Source: an uncultured Bradyrhizobium sp.
GTDB lineage: Bacteria > Pseudomonadota > Alphaproteobacteria > Rhizobiales > Xanthobacteraceae
Reading direction: 5' to 3'
Length of the DNA stretch: 64,000 nt
Assembly: GCF_936928535.1 (NCBI RefSeq)
Contig: NZ_CAKZHY010000060.1
Location: forward strand, 1-64,000
The notes beneath the pieces were generated by a model. The model saw only the letters and a program-made list of their open reading frames with translations. It made no database searches and had not been told where the DNA came from. Made by a program: the position numbers and the translations under genes. Position 1 is the stretch's first letter. Every line of letters starts with the position of its first letter. Shown here piece by piece: positions 46,546 to 54,479 of this stretch.

Positions 46546-46573
46546 TCCGGAGCATACCACGCGTATCCCCCCA

Positions 46574-47512
46574 TCAACGACGCTTCGCCAGCGAGAGCGC
46601 ATAGGCGGCGCTGCGCGCGGCAAAGATCTCGTCGGGCGGATGGGCAATGCCTTCGGCGAGATTTGCCGGATCGAAGCTGGAGGCATCGCACGTTTCGTCC
46701 GGCTCGAGGCCAGTGATCACGATCGTTCCCAGCCGAACCTCTTCGCGATTGTCCTCGTCGGGCCATCGGATGGTCACATCGGTGGTGGGATCGCCGGGGC
46801 GATCGAGCAGCGCCATCACGCTGAAGCGGACGTCGCCGCTGGTGATCCGATGTTCGAGATCATCGTCCAGGATGTTCGCCGTAACGTCGCTCTTTGCGGG
46901 CGCCACGTCCGCGCCGACGGGGGCGAGCTTGAATTTGATGAACCGTGTTTCGCCGGCCAAATTCGTCGCTGGAAATGAATGCACGCCCCAATAGGTCGTG
47001 CCGGAAAAATTCCGGGGCAGTGGATGCGCGGCGATGTAACTGGCCTGGTGCAGCGTTTCGGGATTGGCCGCGGAGAATGCCTTGATCCGTTCGCGATCCG
47101 GATTGCCGTCCGGTCCCGGACTGCGTGCCTTGAGGAAAGCGAGCATCTGGTCGAGCGTCTTCGCAAAATGCACCGGAGCGCTCTGCGCGAGAATGTCGGA
47201 GCGGTGGTGACGATCTCCAAGCCGGAAGCCGAAGCCGCGTAGCGCGAGGTTGTCGGCATCCGCGCCATTGGCATCGCTGCTGTCGACCGAGAAGCGCGCC
47301 AGCACGCGTGAGGGCTTTGTGAAGCTGAGGGATCTCGTGATTTCCTCGGCCCGGTCCGATGGGACGTAGGTTCCGCGGACGCATCTGCCCTTGGCGAAGT
47401 TCGCGCGACCCTTTGGCGGATCGCCGGCGGCGGCTTTCAGCGCGTCGACGATCGCTGCGATCGTGGCGGCGGCAGATTGGGGTATTGGCAACTCTAGGAT
47501 CGGCACCGCCAT
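46574..47512 (-). CDS. catalase-family (SrpA-like) protein with His to Phe at the distal site
   Basis: A 312-residue protein of the small catalase-related family. Conserved segments are KGRCVRGTYVPS, VLARFSVDSSDANGADAD, LRGFGFRLGDR, HFAKTLDQMLAF, GTTYWGVHSF, FIKFKLAPVGAD and the Tyr-containing heme region ARSAAYALSLAKRR. In active members the N-terminal motif is (R)xxHAKG with a catalytic distal His; here it reads RANFAKG with Phe39 in that place. It therefore probably lacks catalase activity and might act as a peroxidase-like or lipid-processing heme protein, or a sensor. No signal peptide was seen. Confidence 0.88.
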   Translation of the reverse strand: MAVPILELPIPQSAAATIAAIVDALKAAAGDPPKGRANFAKGRCVRGTYVPSDRAEEITRSLSFTKPSRVLARFSVDSSDANGADADNLALRGFGFRLGDRHHRSDILAQSAPVHFAKTLDQMLAFLKARSPGPDGNPDRERIKAFSAANPETLHQASYIAAHPLPRNFSGTTYWGVHSFPATNLAGETRFIKFKLAPVGADVAPAKSDVTANILDDDLEHRITSGDVRFSVMALLDRPGDPTTDVTIRWPDEDNREEVRLGTIVITGLEPDETCDASSFDPANLAEGIAHPPDEIFAARSAAYALSLAKRR

Positions 47513-47542
47513 GATCTAGCGGTTCTGTCAGCGCATGACTCC

Positions 47543-47573
47543 AGAGCAATTGCTGCGATTGCAGCGCGATTGC
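47543..47573. promoter_or_regulatory. AGAGCAATTGCTGC motif copy 2 with two GCGATTGC half sites
   Basis: The 14-base motif at 47543-47556 (palindrome AGCAATTGCT at 47545-47554) is identical to the one at 37638-37651. It is followed by GCGATTGC at 47555-47562 and again at 47566-47573, 11 bp apart. It lies 33 bp upstream of the catalase-like gene and in the gap shared with the divergent SDR gene. Confidence 0.45.
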
Positions 47574-47724
47574 TGTTAACGCCGACAGGGGAGCGCGCCG
47601 CCCCCCGCGGCCCCGCACATTTTTCGCCGACGCCGATGAGTCTATGGGGTGCGGCGGGTCTCTAGGAGTGATGGCGGCGGCCGACCGGCCCTCCGCACCG
47701 AACCCGAGATCAAAAGGACCCGTC

Positions 47725-48519
47725 ATGCTTCTCGAAAACAAGACAGCGTTAATCTACGGCGCCGGCGGGGCCATCGGCGGCGCCGTGGCGCGGACCTTCG
47801 CCCGCGAAGGGGCCAGGGTCTTCCTCTCCGGCCGCACGCTCGGCAAGGTCGAGCGCGTGGCCAGCGAGATCGTCGCGGCAGGCGGAACAGCAGCGGCCTT
47901 TCAGGTTGACGCCCTGGACGAAGAGGCCGTGGAAAGCCACGTGGCCGCAGTCTTCAAGGCCGGCGGACGGTTAGACGTGTCTTTCAACGCCATCACGCCG
48001 ATCCCACAGCCAGGAACCCAGGGAATTCCGATTGCCCAGCTGTCAGTCGACAGCTTCACCGCACCGATCAATGCCTATATGCGGTCGCATTTCCTGACGG
48101 CGCGGGCGGCGGCACGCCGGATGGCCGAGCAAGGCGCCGGTGTGCTGCTGATGCACACCCCTGAACCGGCGCGGCTCGGAGCAGCCCTGGTCGGAGGGAT
48201 GGGCCCCGCCTGGGCCGCGATGGAAGCCTTCAACCGCAACCTGTCCGCCGAATTCGGCGCGAGGGGCGTCCGCGCGATCTGCCTGCGCTCGACTGGCATG
48301 CCGGAGACGGAGACAATTGACGTCGTCTTCGGGTTGCATGCCGACGCGATGGGAATCCCTCGCGAGCAGTTCCTGGGCTTCATCGAAAGCCTGACGCATC
48401 GCAAGCGCTCGAGCAAGGTCTCCGAGGTGGCGGAAACGGCTGCCTTCCTGGCCTCCGATCGCGGCAGCGGCATGACCGGAACTGTAGCCAACCTGACCGG
48501 TGGGTTGATCGTCGACTGA
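47725..48519 (+). CDS. SDR-fold protein with degenerate catalytic site
   Basis: A 264-residue Rossmann-fold protein. The dinucleotide-binding motif is YGAGGAIGGAVA (residues 11-22), with the FLSGRTLGKVE segment after the second beta strand. The catalytic tetrad is not standard: NNAG is replaced by FNAI (88-91), and YxxxK reads W163-A-A-M-E167 (GPAWAAMEAF). It is likely to bind NAD(P) but may not be a classical oxidoreductase. The ATG at 47725 follows AAAAGGA. It heads SDR-DUF3237-SDR-sigma, all on the plus strand. Confidence 0.85.
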   Translation: MLLENKTALIYGAGGAIGGAVARTFAREGARVFLSGRTLGKVERVASEIVAAGGTAAAFQVDALDEEAVESHVAAVFKAGGRLDVSFNAITPIPQPGTQGIPIAQLSVDSFTAPINAYMRSHFLTARAAARRMAEQGAGVLLMHTPEPARLGAALVGGMGPAWAAMEAFNRNLSAEFGARGVRAICLRSTGMPETETIDVVFGLHADAMGIPREQFLGFIESLTHRKRSSKVSEVAETAAFLASDRGSGMTGTVANLTGGLIVD

Positions 48520-48601
48520 GGCGCTGTGCTGCCGGCGGCCTCGCCTGGCCGCATCTGACCAGCGAGGCCCGTTCTTTGTGATGACACGAAAGAGAGAAGC
48601 C

Positions 48602-49042
48602 ATGAGCTCCGAAAAGATCTTCGAATACGACCTCGACATCATGGGTGTGATTGAATACGGCGCGAACATGCAGGCCGTGTTGGCCGGCCAAGAAAGTGTG
48701 CCGCTGCACGGCGCTCAATTCGACGTCACCCTTGCGGGATCGATCAAAGGCCGTTTGACGGGAACGATACGTGGCATCGACTATTTGCGTGTCCGTGCGG
48801 ACGGGCGCAGAGAGCTCGATCTCCGGGCGACGATCGAGACCGACGATGGAAGTCGGATTGCGTTGTCCGCCGCCGGCGTCGGGACCCCGCGCGACGGTGA
48901 GCCGATCGTCGACCTGGCCGTGAAGATCGATCTCACCACGGCTGCCGCGGCCTATGCCTGGGTCAACGCACGACCGGCATGGGGCGCGGGCCACGCGAAC
49001 CTCGCCACCGGCAAGATCCACATCGACGCCTATCTGCACTGA
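48602..49042 (+). CDS. DUF3237 family protein
   Basis: A 146-residue beta-barrel-like protein with DUF3237 hallmarks: FDVTLAGSIKGRLTGTIRGID, YLRVRADGRRELDLRATIETDD and WVNARPAWGAGHANLATGKI. No function is established. The ATG at 48602 (MSSEKIFEYD) fits the family start. It lies 82 bp after the degenerate SDR and 39 bp before the next SDR. Confidence 0.88.
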   Translation: MSSEKIFEYDLDIMGVIEYGANMQAVLAGQESVPLHGAQFDVTLAGSIKGRLTGTIRGIDYLRVRADGRRELDLRATIETDDGSRIALSAAGVGTPRDGEPIVDLAVKIDLTTAAAAYAWVNARPAWGAGHANLATGKIHIDAYLH

Positions 49043-49081
49043 CGCTCTACACCAACAGCAATTTCTGAGGAGGTTTGAGCC

Positions 49082-49843
49082 ATGTTGTCGGAAAACGGAC
49101 TGCTGCAGGGCAAGCGGGTGATCGTGCTTGGCGCCAGCCGCGGCCTCGGCCGGGCGATCGTGCGGCGGGCTTCGGACGAAGGTGCGCAGGTTCTAGCGGT
49201 CGCTCGGCAGGCGCGCGGTCTTTCCGAGCTCGCCAAGGAAATGCGCGGCGTCGACACGCTGGCGCTGGACGCCGCCTCGGAAGCCGCCCCTCGGAAGGTC
49301 TTCGGCAAGACAAGGCCGGATCTGCTGGTGATCTGCGGCGGGGCCACTCCGCCGGTCCGTCCGATTCCCGAGCTCACCTGGGCTGAATTCGGCGTGAACT
49401 GGGAAGTCGACACAAAGATGGCCTTTCTGTTCTGCCGAGAGGCGCTCAGATCGCCGCTTGCGCCCGGCTCGGTCGTCGTGATCATCTCCAGCGGGGCCGG
49501 CCTCGGCGGGTCGCCGATCTCGGGCGGCTACGCTGGCGCCAAGCGCATGCAGATGTTCATCGCCAAATACTGTCAGGCCGAATCCGATCGCCGCGAGCTC
49601 GGTATACGTTTCGTCGCGCTCGTCCCCTCCCGCGTCATGCCGGAGACGGACCTCGGGCAGGCCGCTGTGAACGGCTACGCCCGCTACCTCGGCATTCCCC
49701 AGGAGAAATTCCTCGAGAACATGGGCGCGCGGCAATCGCCTGAAGATGTTGCCGAGGCGGTCCTGCAAGCCGCGGTCAAGCCGCCGGCCGCGGCAGGCGC
49801 GATCTTCACCGTTTCGGCCGATGGCGTTGCCGCGGCAAGCTGA
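49082..49843 (+). CDS. SDR family oxidoreductase
   Basis: A 253-residue SDR with an intact catalytic site: cofactor motif LGASRGLGRAI (residues 16-26), Ser in IISSGAGLGG and Tyr150-xxx-Lys154 in GGYAGAKRM. The NNAG motif reads CGGATPP. It resembles 3-oxoacyl-ACP-reductase-like SDRs of unknown substrate. GAGGAGG lies about 8 bases upstream of the ATG at 49082. The SigG-like ECF sigma gene starts 38 bp downstream, suggesting an operon. Confidence 0.9.
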   Translation: MLSENGLLQGKRVIVLGASRGLGRAIVRRASDEGAQVLAVARQARGLSELAKEMRGVDTLALDAASEAAPRKVFGKTRPDLLVICGGATPPVRPIPELTWAEFGVNWEVDTKMAFLFCREALRSPLAPGSVVVIISSGAGLGGSPISGGYAGAKRMQMFIAKYCQAESDRRELGIRFVALVPSRVMPETDLGQAAVNGYARYLGIPQEKFLENMGARQSPEDVAEAVLQAAVKPPAAAGAIFTVSADGVAAAS

Positions 49844-49881
49844 GGCAAGAGCGGGACTGCAATAAATTCGATGGTGTCGCC

Positions 49882-50901
49882 ATGAGAGACAACGCGCCGG
49901 TCGGTTCTTCAAACGCAGCGCCGCCGAGCCGGGCGGACTTCACCCGCGTGGCCGAAGCGCATCGCCGCGCGCTCAAGCTGCATTGCTATCGGATGCTGGG
50001 ATCCCTTCACGAGGCCGAGGACGCGGTCCAGGAGACCATGCTGCGGGCTTGGCGGGGCTTCGACGACTTCGAGGCGCGCGCCTCGATCAAGAACTGGCTC
50101 TACCGGATCGCGACAAACGTGGCCCTCAACACGGCGAGCCGTTCGAATCACCGCCGGACCATGCCCGACCAGTTGGATGGCCCGTCGATCCAGAGGCCAC
50201 AGGGACGGCCGGATTCAGAAGCGCAGTGGATCGAGCCCTATCCGGACGCCGAGCTCGAGAGCCTGCCGGATCCCGCCGCAGGGCCGGACGTCCGCTACGA
50301 GCTGCGCGAGTCCGTCCGTTTCGCGTTCATCACAGCGATCCAGCAACTGCCTGCGCGTCAGCGCGCCGTGCTGCTGCTGGCCGACGTCCTGGGCTGGTCA
50401 GCGATCGAGGTTGCCGCCGTGCTCGACGCCTCGGTGGCCTCGGTGAACAGCGCCCTGCAACGCGCCCGGGCCAGGCTGGCCACGCTCGATGGGGACGCCC
50501 GACAGGCTCCGATCGCCGATGATCAACAGCGAAGCCTGCTGAAGCGCTACGTGCAAGCCTGGGAAAGCGCTGACCTCGAGAGGTTCGTCTCGCTGCTGAA
50601 GGAAGACGCGGTCTATTCGATGCCTCCCTGGCGAGAGTGGTATCGGGGCCGCACCTCGATCGCGGATTTCTTCCGGGCCGTCTGGCCTGCTTATCGCGGC
50701 TTCAGGCTTGTCTCTGTCGGTGCAAATCTGCAGCCCGCGTTCGCCCTCTACTCCCTTGGCGCAGAAGGGTGCTGGAACGCCCACTCCATCCAGCTGTTGG
50801 CGCTGGACGAGAGCGGGATCGGAGCAATGACCATGTTCATGCAGCCGCTCGCCCAGAAGCTCTTCACTGCGTTCCGACTTCCGGCGGTGCTGGAGCCTTG
50901 A
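49882..50901 (+). CDS. SigG-like ECF sigma factor with SnoaL-like C-terminal domain
   Basis: A 339-residue sigma-70 factor of the type with a built-in C-terminal domain (TIGR02960/SigG-like). Region 2: ALKLHCYRMLGSLHEAEDAV; region 4: LPARQRAVLLLADVLGWSAI. Between them is the diagnostic linker WIEPYPD. Residues about 215-335 form an NTF2/SnoaL-like domain (KRYVQAWESADLERFVSLLK, MPPWREWYRGRTSIADFFR) that in related factors modulates activity in place of an anti-sigma factor. The signal is unknown. Confidence 0.9.
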   Translation: MRDNAPVGSSNAAPPSRADFTRVAEAHRRALKLHCYRMLGSLHEAEDAVQETMLRAWRGFDDFEARASIKNWLYRIATNVALNTASRSNHRRTMPDQLDGPSIQRPQGRPDSEAQWIEPYPDAELESLPDPAAGPDVRYELRESVRFAFITAIQQLPARQRAVLLLADVLGWSAIEVAAVLDASVASVNSALQRARARLATLDGDARQAPIADDQQRSLLKRYVQAWESADLERFVSLLKEDAVYSMPPWREWYRGRTSIADFFRAVWPAYRGFRLVSVGANLQPAFALYSLGAEGCWNAHSIQLLALDESGIGAMTMFMQPLAQKLFTAFRLPAVLEP

Positions 50902-51086
50902 AAGGCTGACTGCGAGCGCTCTGCTCAAATCCATCGTTCGGAATCGAAGTAGTTCGGCGACCGTGAATCTTTGCGCGTGTCGTCAACGAAACGCGGAAAG
51001 TCCGGAATCGAGCCGATGGATTTAAGTGTTGATTTTATTGGTGTGTTTGTCAGTCCGTCTTCGCCACGAGGCTTCGCCGGACACCT

Positions 51087-51132
51087 CGCCCGTTGGCCAC
51101 GCATGGCTGCGCCACGCGAAGCCCAACGGGCG
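51087..51132. repeat. 10-bp inverted repeat downstream of tRNA-Leu
   Basis: CGCCCGTTGG (51087-51096) and CCAACGGGCG (51123-51132) are perfect reverse complements with a 26-nt loop that can itself pair (CCACGC, GCGTGG type). It sits 6 bp beyond the tRNA 3' end on the minus strand and may be a processing or termination hairpin. The rest of 50902-51086 shows no gene. Confidence 0.5.
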
Positions 51133-51137
51133 AAGCG

Positions 51138-51222
51138 TGGTGCCCCTGGCCGGAATCGAACCAGCACTCCTTGCGGAACTCGATTTTGAGTCGAGCGCGT
51201 CTACCAGTTCCGCCACAGGGGC
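51138..51222 (-). tRNA. tRNA-Leu (anticodon CAA)
   Basis: The minus strand folds as a complete tRNA: acceptor arms GCCCCTG (51222-51216) and CAGGGGC (51148-51142), discriminator A, encoded CCA (51140-51138), D arm with GGTAGACGC, anticodon stem CTCGA/TCGAG around the loop CTCAAAA (anticodon CAA, reading UUG), a long class II variable arm and T arm GGTTCGATTCC. Length 85 nt including CCA. Confidence 0.95.
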
Positions 51223-51266
51223 CCTCGGTCGGCCCCTCCGGAAGGAGGGCGTCGCGAAGCCGGCGG

Positions 51267-51294
51267 ACTATAGCCATGGGAAAGACGGGGTCAA
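51267..51294 (-). promoter_or_regulatory. promoter of tRNA-Leu
   Basis: On the minus strand TTGACC (51294-51289) and TATAGT (51272-51267) are 16 bp apart. The -10 ends 45 bp before the tRNA 5' end. Both boxes are close to consensus, as expected for a tRNA gene. Confidence 0.75.
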
Positions 51295-51382
51295 CCCGCG
51301 CCAAAGTGATCCCCGCCGTTCTCGACAGGGACCTGGGCCGGGGTTAGAGCCTTAAACCGAAGCTCCTGCCGGAGAGACCGCC

Positions 51383-51925
51383 GTGACGACCCAGAGTGCC
51401 GCAATACCTGCGTTTCGCCCCGCTGTCGGTGGCCCCGCGCTGACCGCCTCGCTGGCCGTCACCCTGATCGCGGCAGCGACGATCGCGGGCGCCTGGTTCT
51501 TCCAGCTGGTGCTGGAGATCCTGCCCTGTCCGCTCTGCCTCGAGCAGCGCTATGCCTATTATCTCGCGATCCCGCTCGGCCTGCTCACGGTGCTCGCCGC
51601 GCGGAGCGGCGCGCCGCGGCCGCTGCTGCTGGCAGGGCTGGCGATCCTCACTTTGGCGGCGCTCGCCAATGCGGGCCTCGGCACCTACCATTCCGGCGTC
51701 GAATGGGGGTTCTGGAAGGGGCCGACCGATTGCTCCGGCCCGGTCGTCAACCTCGGCAGTGCCGGCGATCTGTTGTCCCGGCTCGACACCGTCAAGGTGG
51801 TGCGCTGCGACGAGGTGCAGTGGCGCTTCCTCGGTCTCTCGCTCGCCGGCTACAACGTTCTGATCTCGCTGCTGATGGCCGCGATCGCCGCCTGGGGCTT
51901 TGTGCGGACTGCGCAGCGAGCATGA
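51383..51925 (+). CDS. dsbB: disulfide bond formation protein B
   Basis: A 180-residue inner-membrane protein with four helices that reoxidises DsbA using quinone. The first redox pair is Cys49-Cys52 in LPCPLCLEQRYAY. The second periplasmic pair is Cys117 (TDCSGP) and Cys142 (VVRCDEV). The start is GTG at 51383 with GGAGAG upstream. No dsbA is nearby. The last codons lie inside an inverted repeat (51918-51966). Confidence 0.93.
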   Translation: MTTQSAAIPAFRPAVGGPALTASLAVTLIAAATIAGAWFFQLVLEILPCPLCLEQRYAYYLAIPLGLLTVLAARSGAPRPLLLAGLAILTLAALANAGLGTYHSGVEWGFWKGPTDCSGPVVNLGSAGDLLSRLDTVKVVRCDEVQWRFLGLSLAGYNVLISLLMAAIAAWGFVRTAQRA

Positions 51926-51966
51926 TCCGGAAAAGTGTGCAGCGGTTTTCCGGACAGATCATGCTC
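51918..51966. repeat. inverted repeat overlapping the dsbB stop codon
   Basis: GAGCATGATC (51918-51927) pairs with GATCATGCTC (51957-51966), and inside it CGGAAAA pairs with TTTTCCG. This GAGCATGATCCGGAAAA-type element is a dispersed repeat of rhizobial genomes. It supplies the last dsbB codons and stop, and lies between convergent dsbB and livF, where it can act as a bidirectional terminator. Confidence 0.8.
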
Positions 51967-51976
51967 AAATAGCAAG

Positions 51977-52708
51977 CTAGATCGCGCTTTCGCCTTCGTG
52001 CTGGAAGCCGAGATAGCTCGCCGCCACCCGCTCGTTCGCCGCAATGTCGCTGGCCTTGCCGCTGAGCACGAACTCGCCGAGCTCCATCACATAGGCGTGG
52101 TCCGCGATCTTCAGCGCGGCCTGCGCGTTCTGCTCGACCAGCAGCACCGAGACGCCGCTGGCCTTGAGCTCGGTGACGATGCGGAAGATGTCGGCGACGA
52201 TGATCGGCGCGAGGCCGAGGCTCGGCTCGTCCAGCATCAGCAATTTCGGCGCGCCCATTAGCGCACGCCCCATCGCCAGCATCTGCTGCTCGCCGCCGGA
52301 CAAGGTGCCGGCGAGCTGCTTGCGCCGCTCCTTGAGGCGCGGAAACAGCGTGTAAATCCGCTCGATCGAGGCCTTGGCCCGGCTCTTCTCGATCCGGAAG
52401 GCGCCGAGCTCGAGATTGTCCTCGACATTCATGGTGACGAACAATTCGCGATGTTCAGGCACGAGACCGAGGCCCATCGCAACGCGGTCCTCGATGTCGA
52501 GCCGGGCAAGGTCCCGCCCGGCAAAGGTCACGCGGCCCTTCAGCGGCAGGATGCCCATGATCGCCGACAGCAGCGTGGTCTTCCCCGCGCCGTTGGCGCC
52601 GACGATGGTGACGATCTCGTTCTGGCCCACTTCGAGCCCAACCGAGCGCACGGCCTCGACCTTGCCATAGGCGACATGCGCGTCGGTGACTGACAACAGC
52701 GCGCTCAT
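51977..52708 (-). CDS. livF: branched-chain/aromatic-type ABC importer ATPase LivF
   Basis: A 243-residue LivF-type ATPase: Walker A GANGAGKTT (about residues 37-45), Q-loop region PEHRELFVTMNVEDNL, signature LSGGEQQMLAMGRAL and Walker B LLMLDEPSLGLAP. It powers uptake of branched-chain amino acids or, in relatives, aromatic acids and amides. The ATG at 52708 overlaps the livMG stop by 4 bp; longer upstream reading overlaps livMG and is not real. Confidence 0.94.
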   Translation of the reverse strand: MSALLSVTDAHVAYGKVEAVRSVGLEVGQNEIVTIVGANGAGKTTLLSAIMGILPLKGRVTFAGRDLARLDIEDRVAMGLGLVPEHRELFVTMNVEDNLELGAFRIEKSRAKASIERIYTLFPRLKERRKQLAGTLSGGEQQMLAMGRALMGAPKLLMLDEPSLGLAPIIVADIFRIVTELKASGVSVLLVEQNAQAALKIADHAYVMELGEFVLSGKASDIAANERVAASYLGFQHEGESAI

Positions 52709-54474
52709 GCCGCCACTCCGAGATAGGCCTTGATCACTTCGGGATTGGTCTTGATCGTGGCAGGCGTGCCTTCCGCGATCTTGGTGCCGAAATCGAGCAC
52801 CACGATGCGGTCGGCGAGGTTCATTACGAAGCCCATGTCGTGCTCGACCAGAAGGACGGACATGCCGCCGTCGCGCAAGTCGCGCAGCAGCTTGGCGAGC
52901 TGCTGCTTCTCCATGTGGCGCAGGCCCGCGGCGGGCTCGTCGAGCAGCAGCAGCATCGGGTCGACGCACAGCGCCCGCGCGATCTCGACGATGCGCTGCT
53001 GGCCGAGCGAGAGGCTGCCTGCGAGCTGATGCATCTGGTCCGCCAAACCGACGCGTTCGATCTGGCGGGCGGCTTCAGCCAGCAGTTTTGCCTCATCGGC
53101 GCGGTCGAGCCGCAGCATCGAAGACAGGGGTCCCGAATGGCCGCGCAGATGCGCGCCGATGGCGACGTTCTCCAGCACGGTCATATCGGGCACCAGCTTG
53201 ACATGCTGAAACGTCCTGCTGATGCCGAGCTTGACGATCTCCTGCGGCGGCGCGCGATCGACCTTCTTGCCGAGCACCGAGATCGAGCCAGAGGTAGCCG
53301 ACAGCACGCCGGTGATCAGGTTGAAGGTGGTGCTCTTGCCGGCGCCGTTCGGCCCGATCAGTGCGACGATCTCGCGGGCCTGGACGTCGAAGGAGACGTT
53401 GTTGACCGCAACCACGCCGCCGAACTGCTTTCGCGCTTTCTCGACCTGGAGCAGAACGCCGCCCTCACCGGATGCGCGCAGGCGCTGCTCCAGCTTCAGC
53501 GAGGCGTCGGGCTTCTTCCCGCCCGTGCGTTCAGGCAGGAACGACATCAGCCAGGGCCAGACGCCGCCGGGCGCAAGCTGGAGCAGCGCCACCAGCATGA
53601 TGCCGAACACGATGGTCTCGACCTGACCCGAGCCGGGCAGGATCAGCGGCAGATAGCTCTGCAGCACCTCTTTCAGGATCACGACGATCGCCGCGCCCAG
53701 CACGCCGCCCCAGACATAGCCGGCGCCGCCAACCACCGCGATGAAGAGATATTCGATGCCGGCCTGCGCTCCGAACGGCGTCGGATTCACCGCGCGCTGG
53801 AGATGGGCGTAGAGCCAGCCGGAGAGGCCGGCGAGCACGGCGGCGTGGATGAAGACCAGCATCTTCGCCCGCGGCGTGTGCACGCCGAAAGCTTCGGCTG
53901 CGACATGGCCACGGCGCAGCGCGCGGATGGCGCGGCCGGTGCGGGAGTCCAGAAGGTTCATCGTCAGCAGCGCCGAGAGGATCACCGCGACCCAGATCGC
54001 AAAATAGATCGAGCCCGGCGAGAGCATCTTGAACGTGCCGATCGACAGTGGCGGGATCGCCGAGATGCCGTCGTTGCGCCCGAGGAATTCGAGCTTGCTG
54101 AACAGGTAGAACAGGCCGAGGCCCCAGGCCAGCGTGCCGAGCGGCAGATAATGGCCGGAGAGGCGGACGGTGACGAGGCCGAGCAGCACCGCCAGCAGAC
54201 CGCTGACCAGCAGTGACAGCGGCAAGGTCAGCCAGGGCGACAGGCCGTACGCCGTCGTCAGTAGCGCCGTGGTGTAGGCGCCGAAGCCGACAAAGGCGGC
54301 CTGGCCGAACGAGGTGAGGCCGCCGACGCCGGTGAGCAGCACGAGGCCCATCGCGACCAGTGCCGAAAGGCCGATATTGTCGAGCAGCACGATCCAGAAC
54401 GGCGGCATGCCCGGAATGAACGGGATCGCCGCCATGACAGTAGCGAAGACGAGGATGGGAAGCCGGCTTTGCAT
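52705..54474 (-). CDS. fused LivM permease-LivG ATPase
   Basis: A 589-residue polypeptide that carries both LivM and LivG. Residues 1-320 are a LivM permease with eight or more helices ([38 protein letters not shown]). A charged linker (about 320-345, [19 protein letters not shown]) joins the LivG ATPase: Walker [10 protein letters not shown] near 373, signature [15 protein letters not shown] near 487 and Walker [12 protein letters not shown]. The ATG at 54474 lies 5 bp after livH. The single frame runs without interruption, so the fusion is real unless the sequence has errors. Similar fused transporters exist in databases. Confidence 0.93.
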   Translation of the reverse strand: MQSRLPILVFATVMAAIPFIPGMPPFWIVLLDNIGLSALVAMGLVLLTGVGGLTSFGQAAFVGFGAYTTALLTTAYGLSPWLTLPLSLLVSGLLAVLLGLVTVRLSGHYLPLGTLAWGLGLFYLFSKLEFLGRNDGISAIPPLSIGTFKMLSPGSIYFAIWVAVILSALLTMNLLDSRTGRAIRALRRGHVAAEAFGVHTPRAKMLVFIHAAVLAGLSGWLYAHLQRAVNPTPFGAQAGIEYLFIAVVGGAGYVWGGVLGAAIVVILKEVLQSYLPLILPGSGQVETIVFGIMLVALLQLAPGGVWPWLMSFLPERTGGKKPDASLKLEQRLRASGEGGVLLQVEKARKQFGGVVAVNNVSFDVQAREIVALIGPNGAGKSTTFNLITGVLSATSGSISVLGKKVDRAPPQEIVKLGISRTFQHVKLVPDMTVLENVAIGAHLRGHSGPLSSMLRLDRADEAKLLAEAARQIERVGLADQMHQLAGSLSLGQQRIVEIARALCVDPMLLLLDEPAAGLRHMEKQQLAKLLRDLRDGGMSVLLVEHDMGFVMNLADRIVVLDFGTKIAEGTPATIKTNPEVIKAYLGVAA

Positions 54475-54479
54475 CGTGC

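Noticed and set aside
51138..51222. tRNA-Leu as integration site of a mobile element
   Set aside because: No integrase gene is near and I found no second copy of the tRNA 3' end in the window.
51977..52969. An N-terminal extension of LivF to 52969
   Set aside because: The extra residues are read over the livMG gene in another frame. The ATG at 52708 matches LivF length and overlaps livMG by 4 bp.
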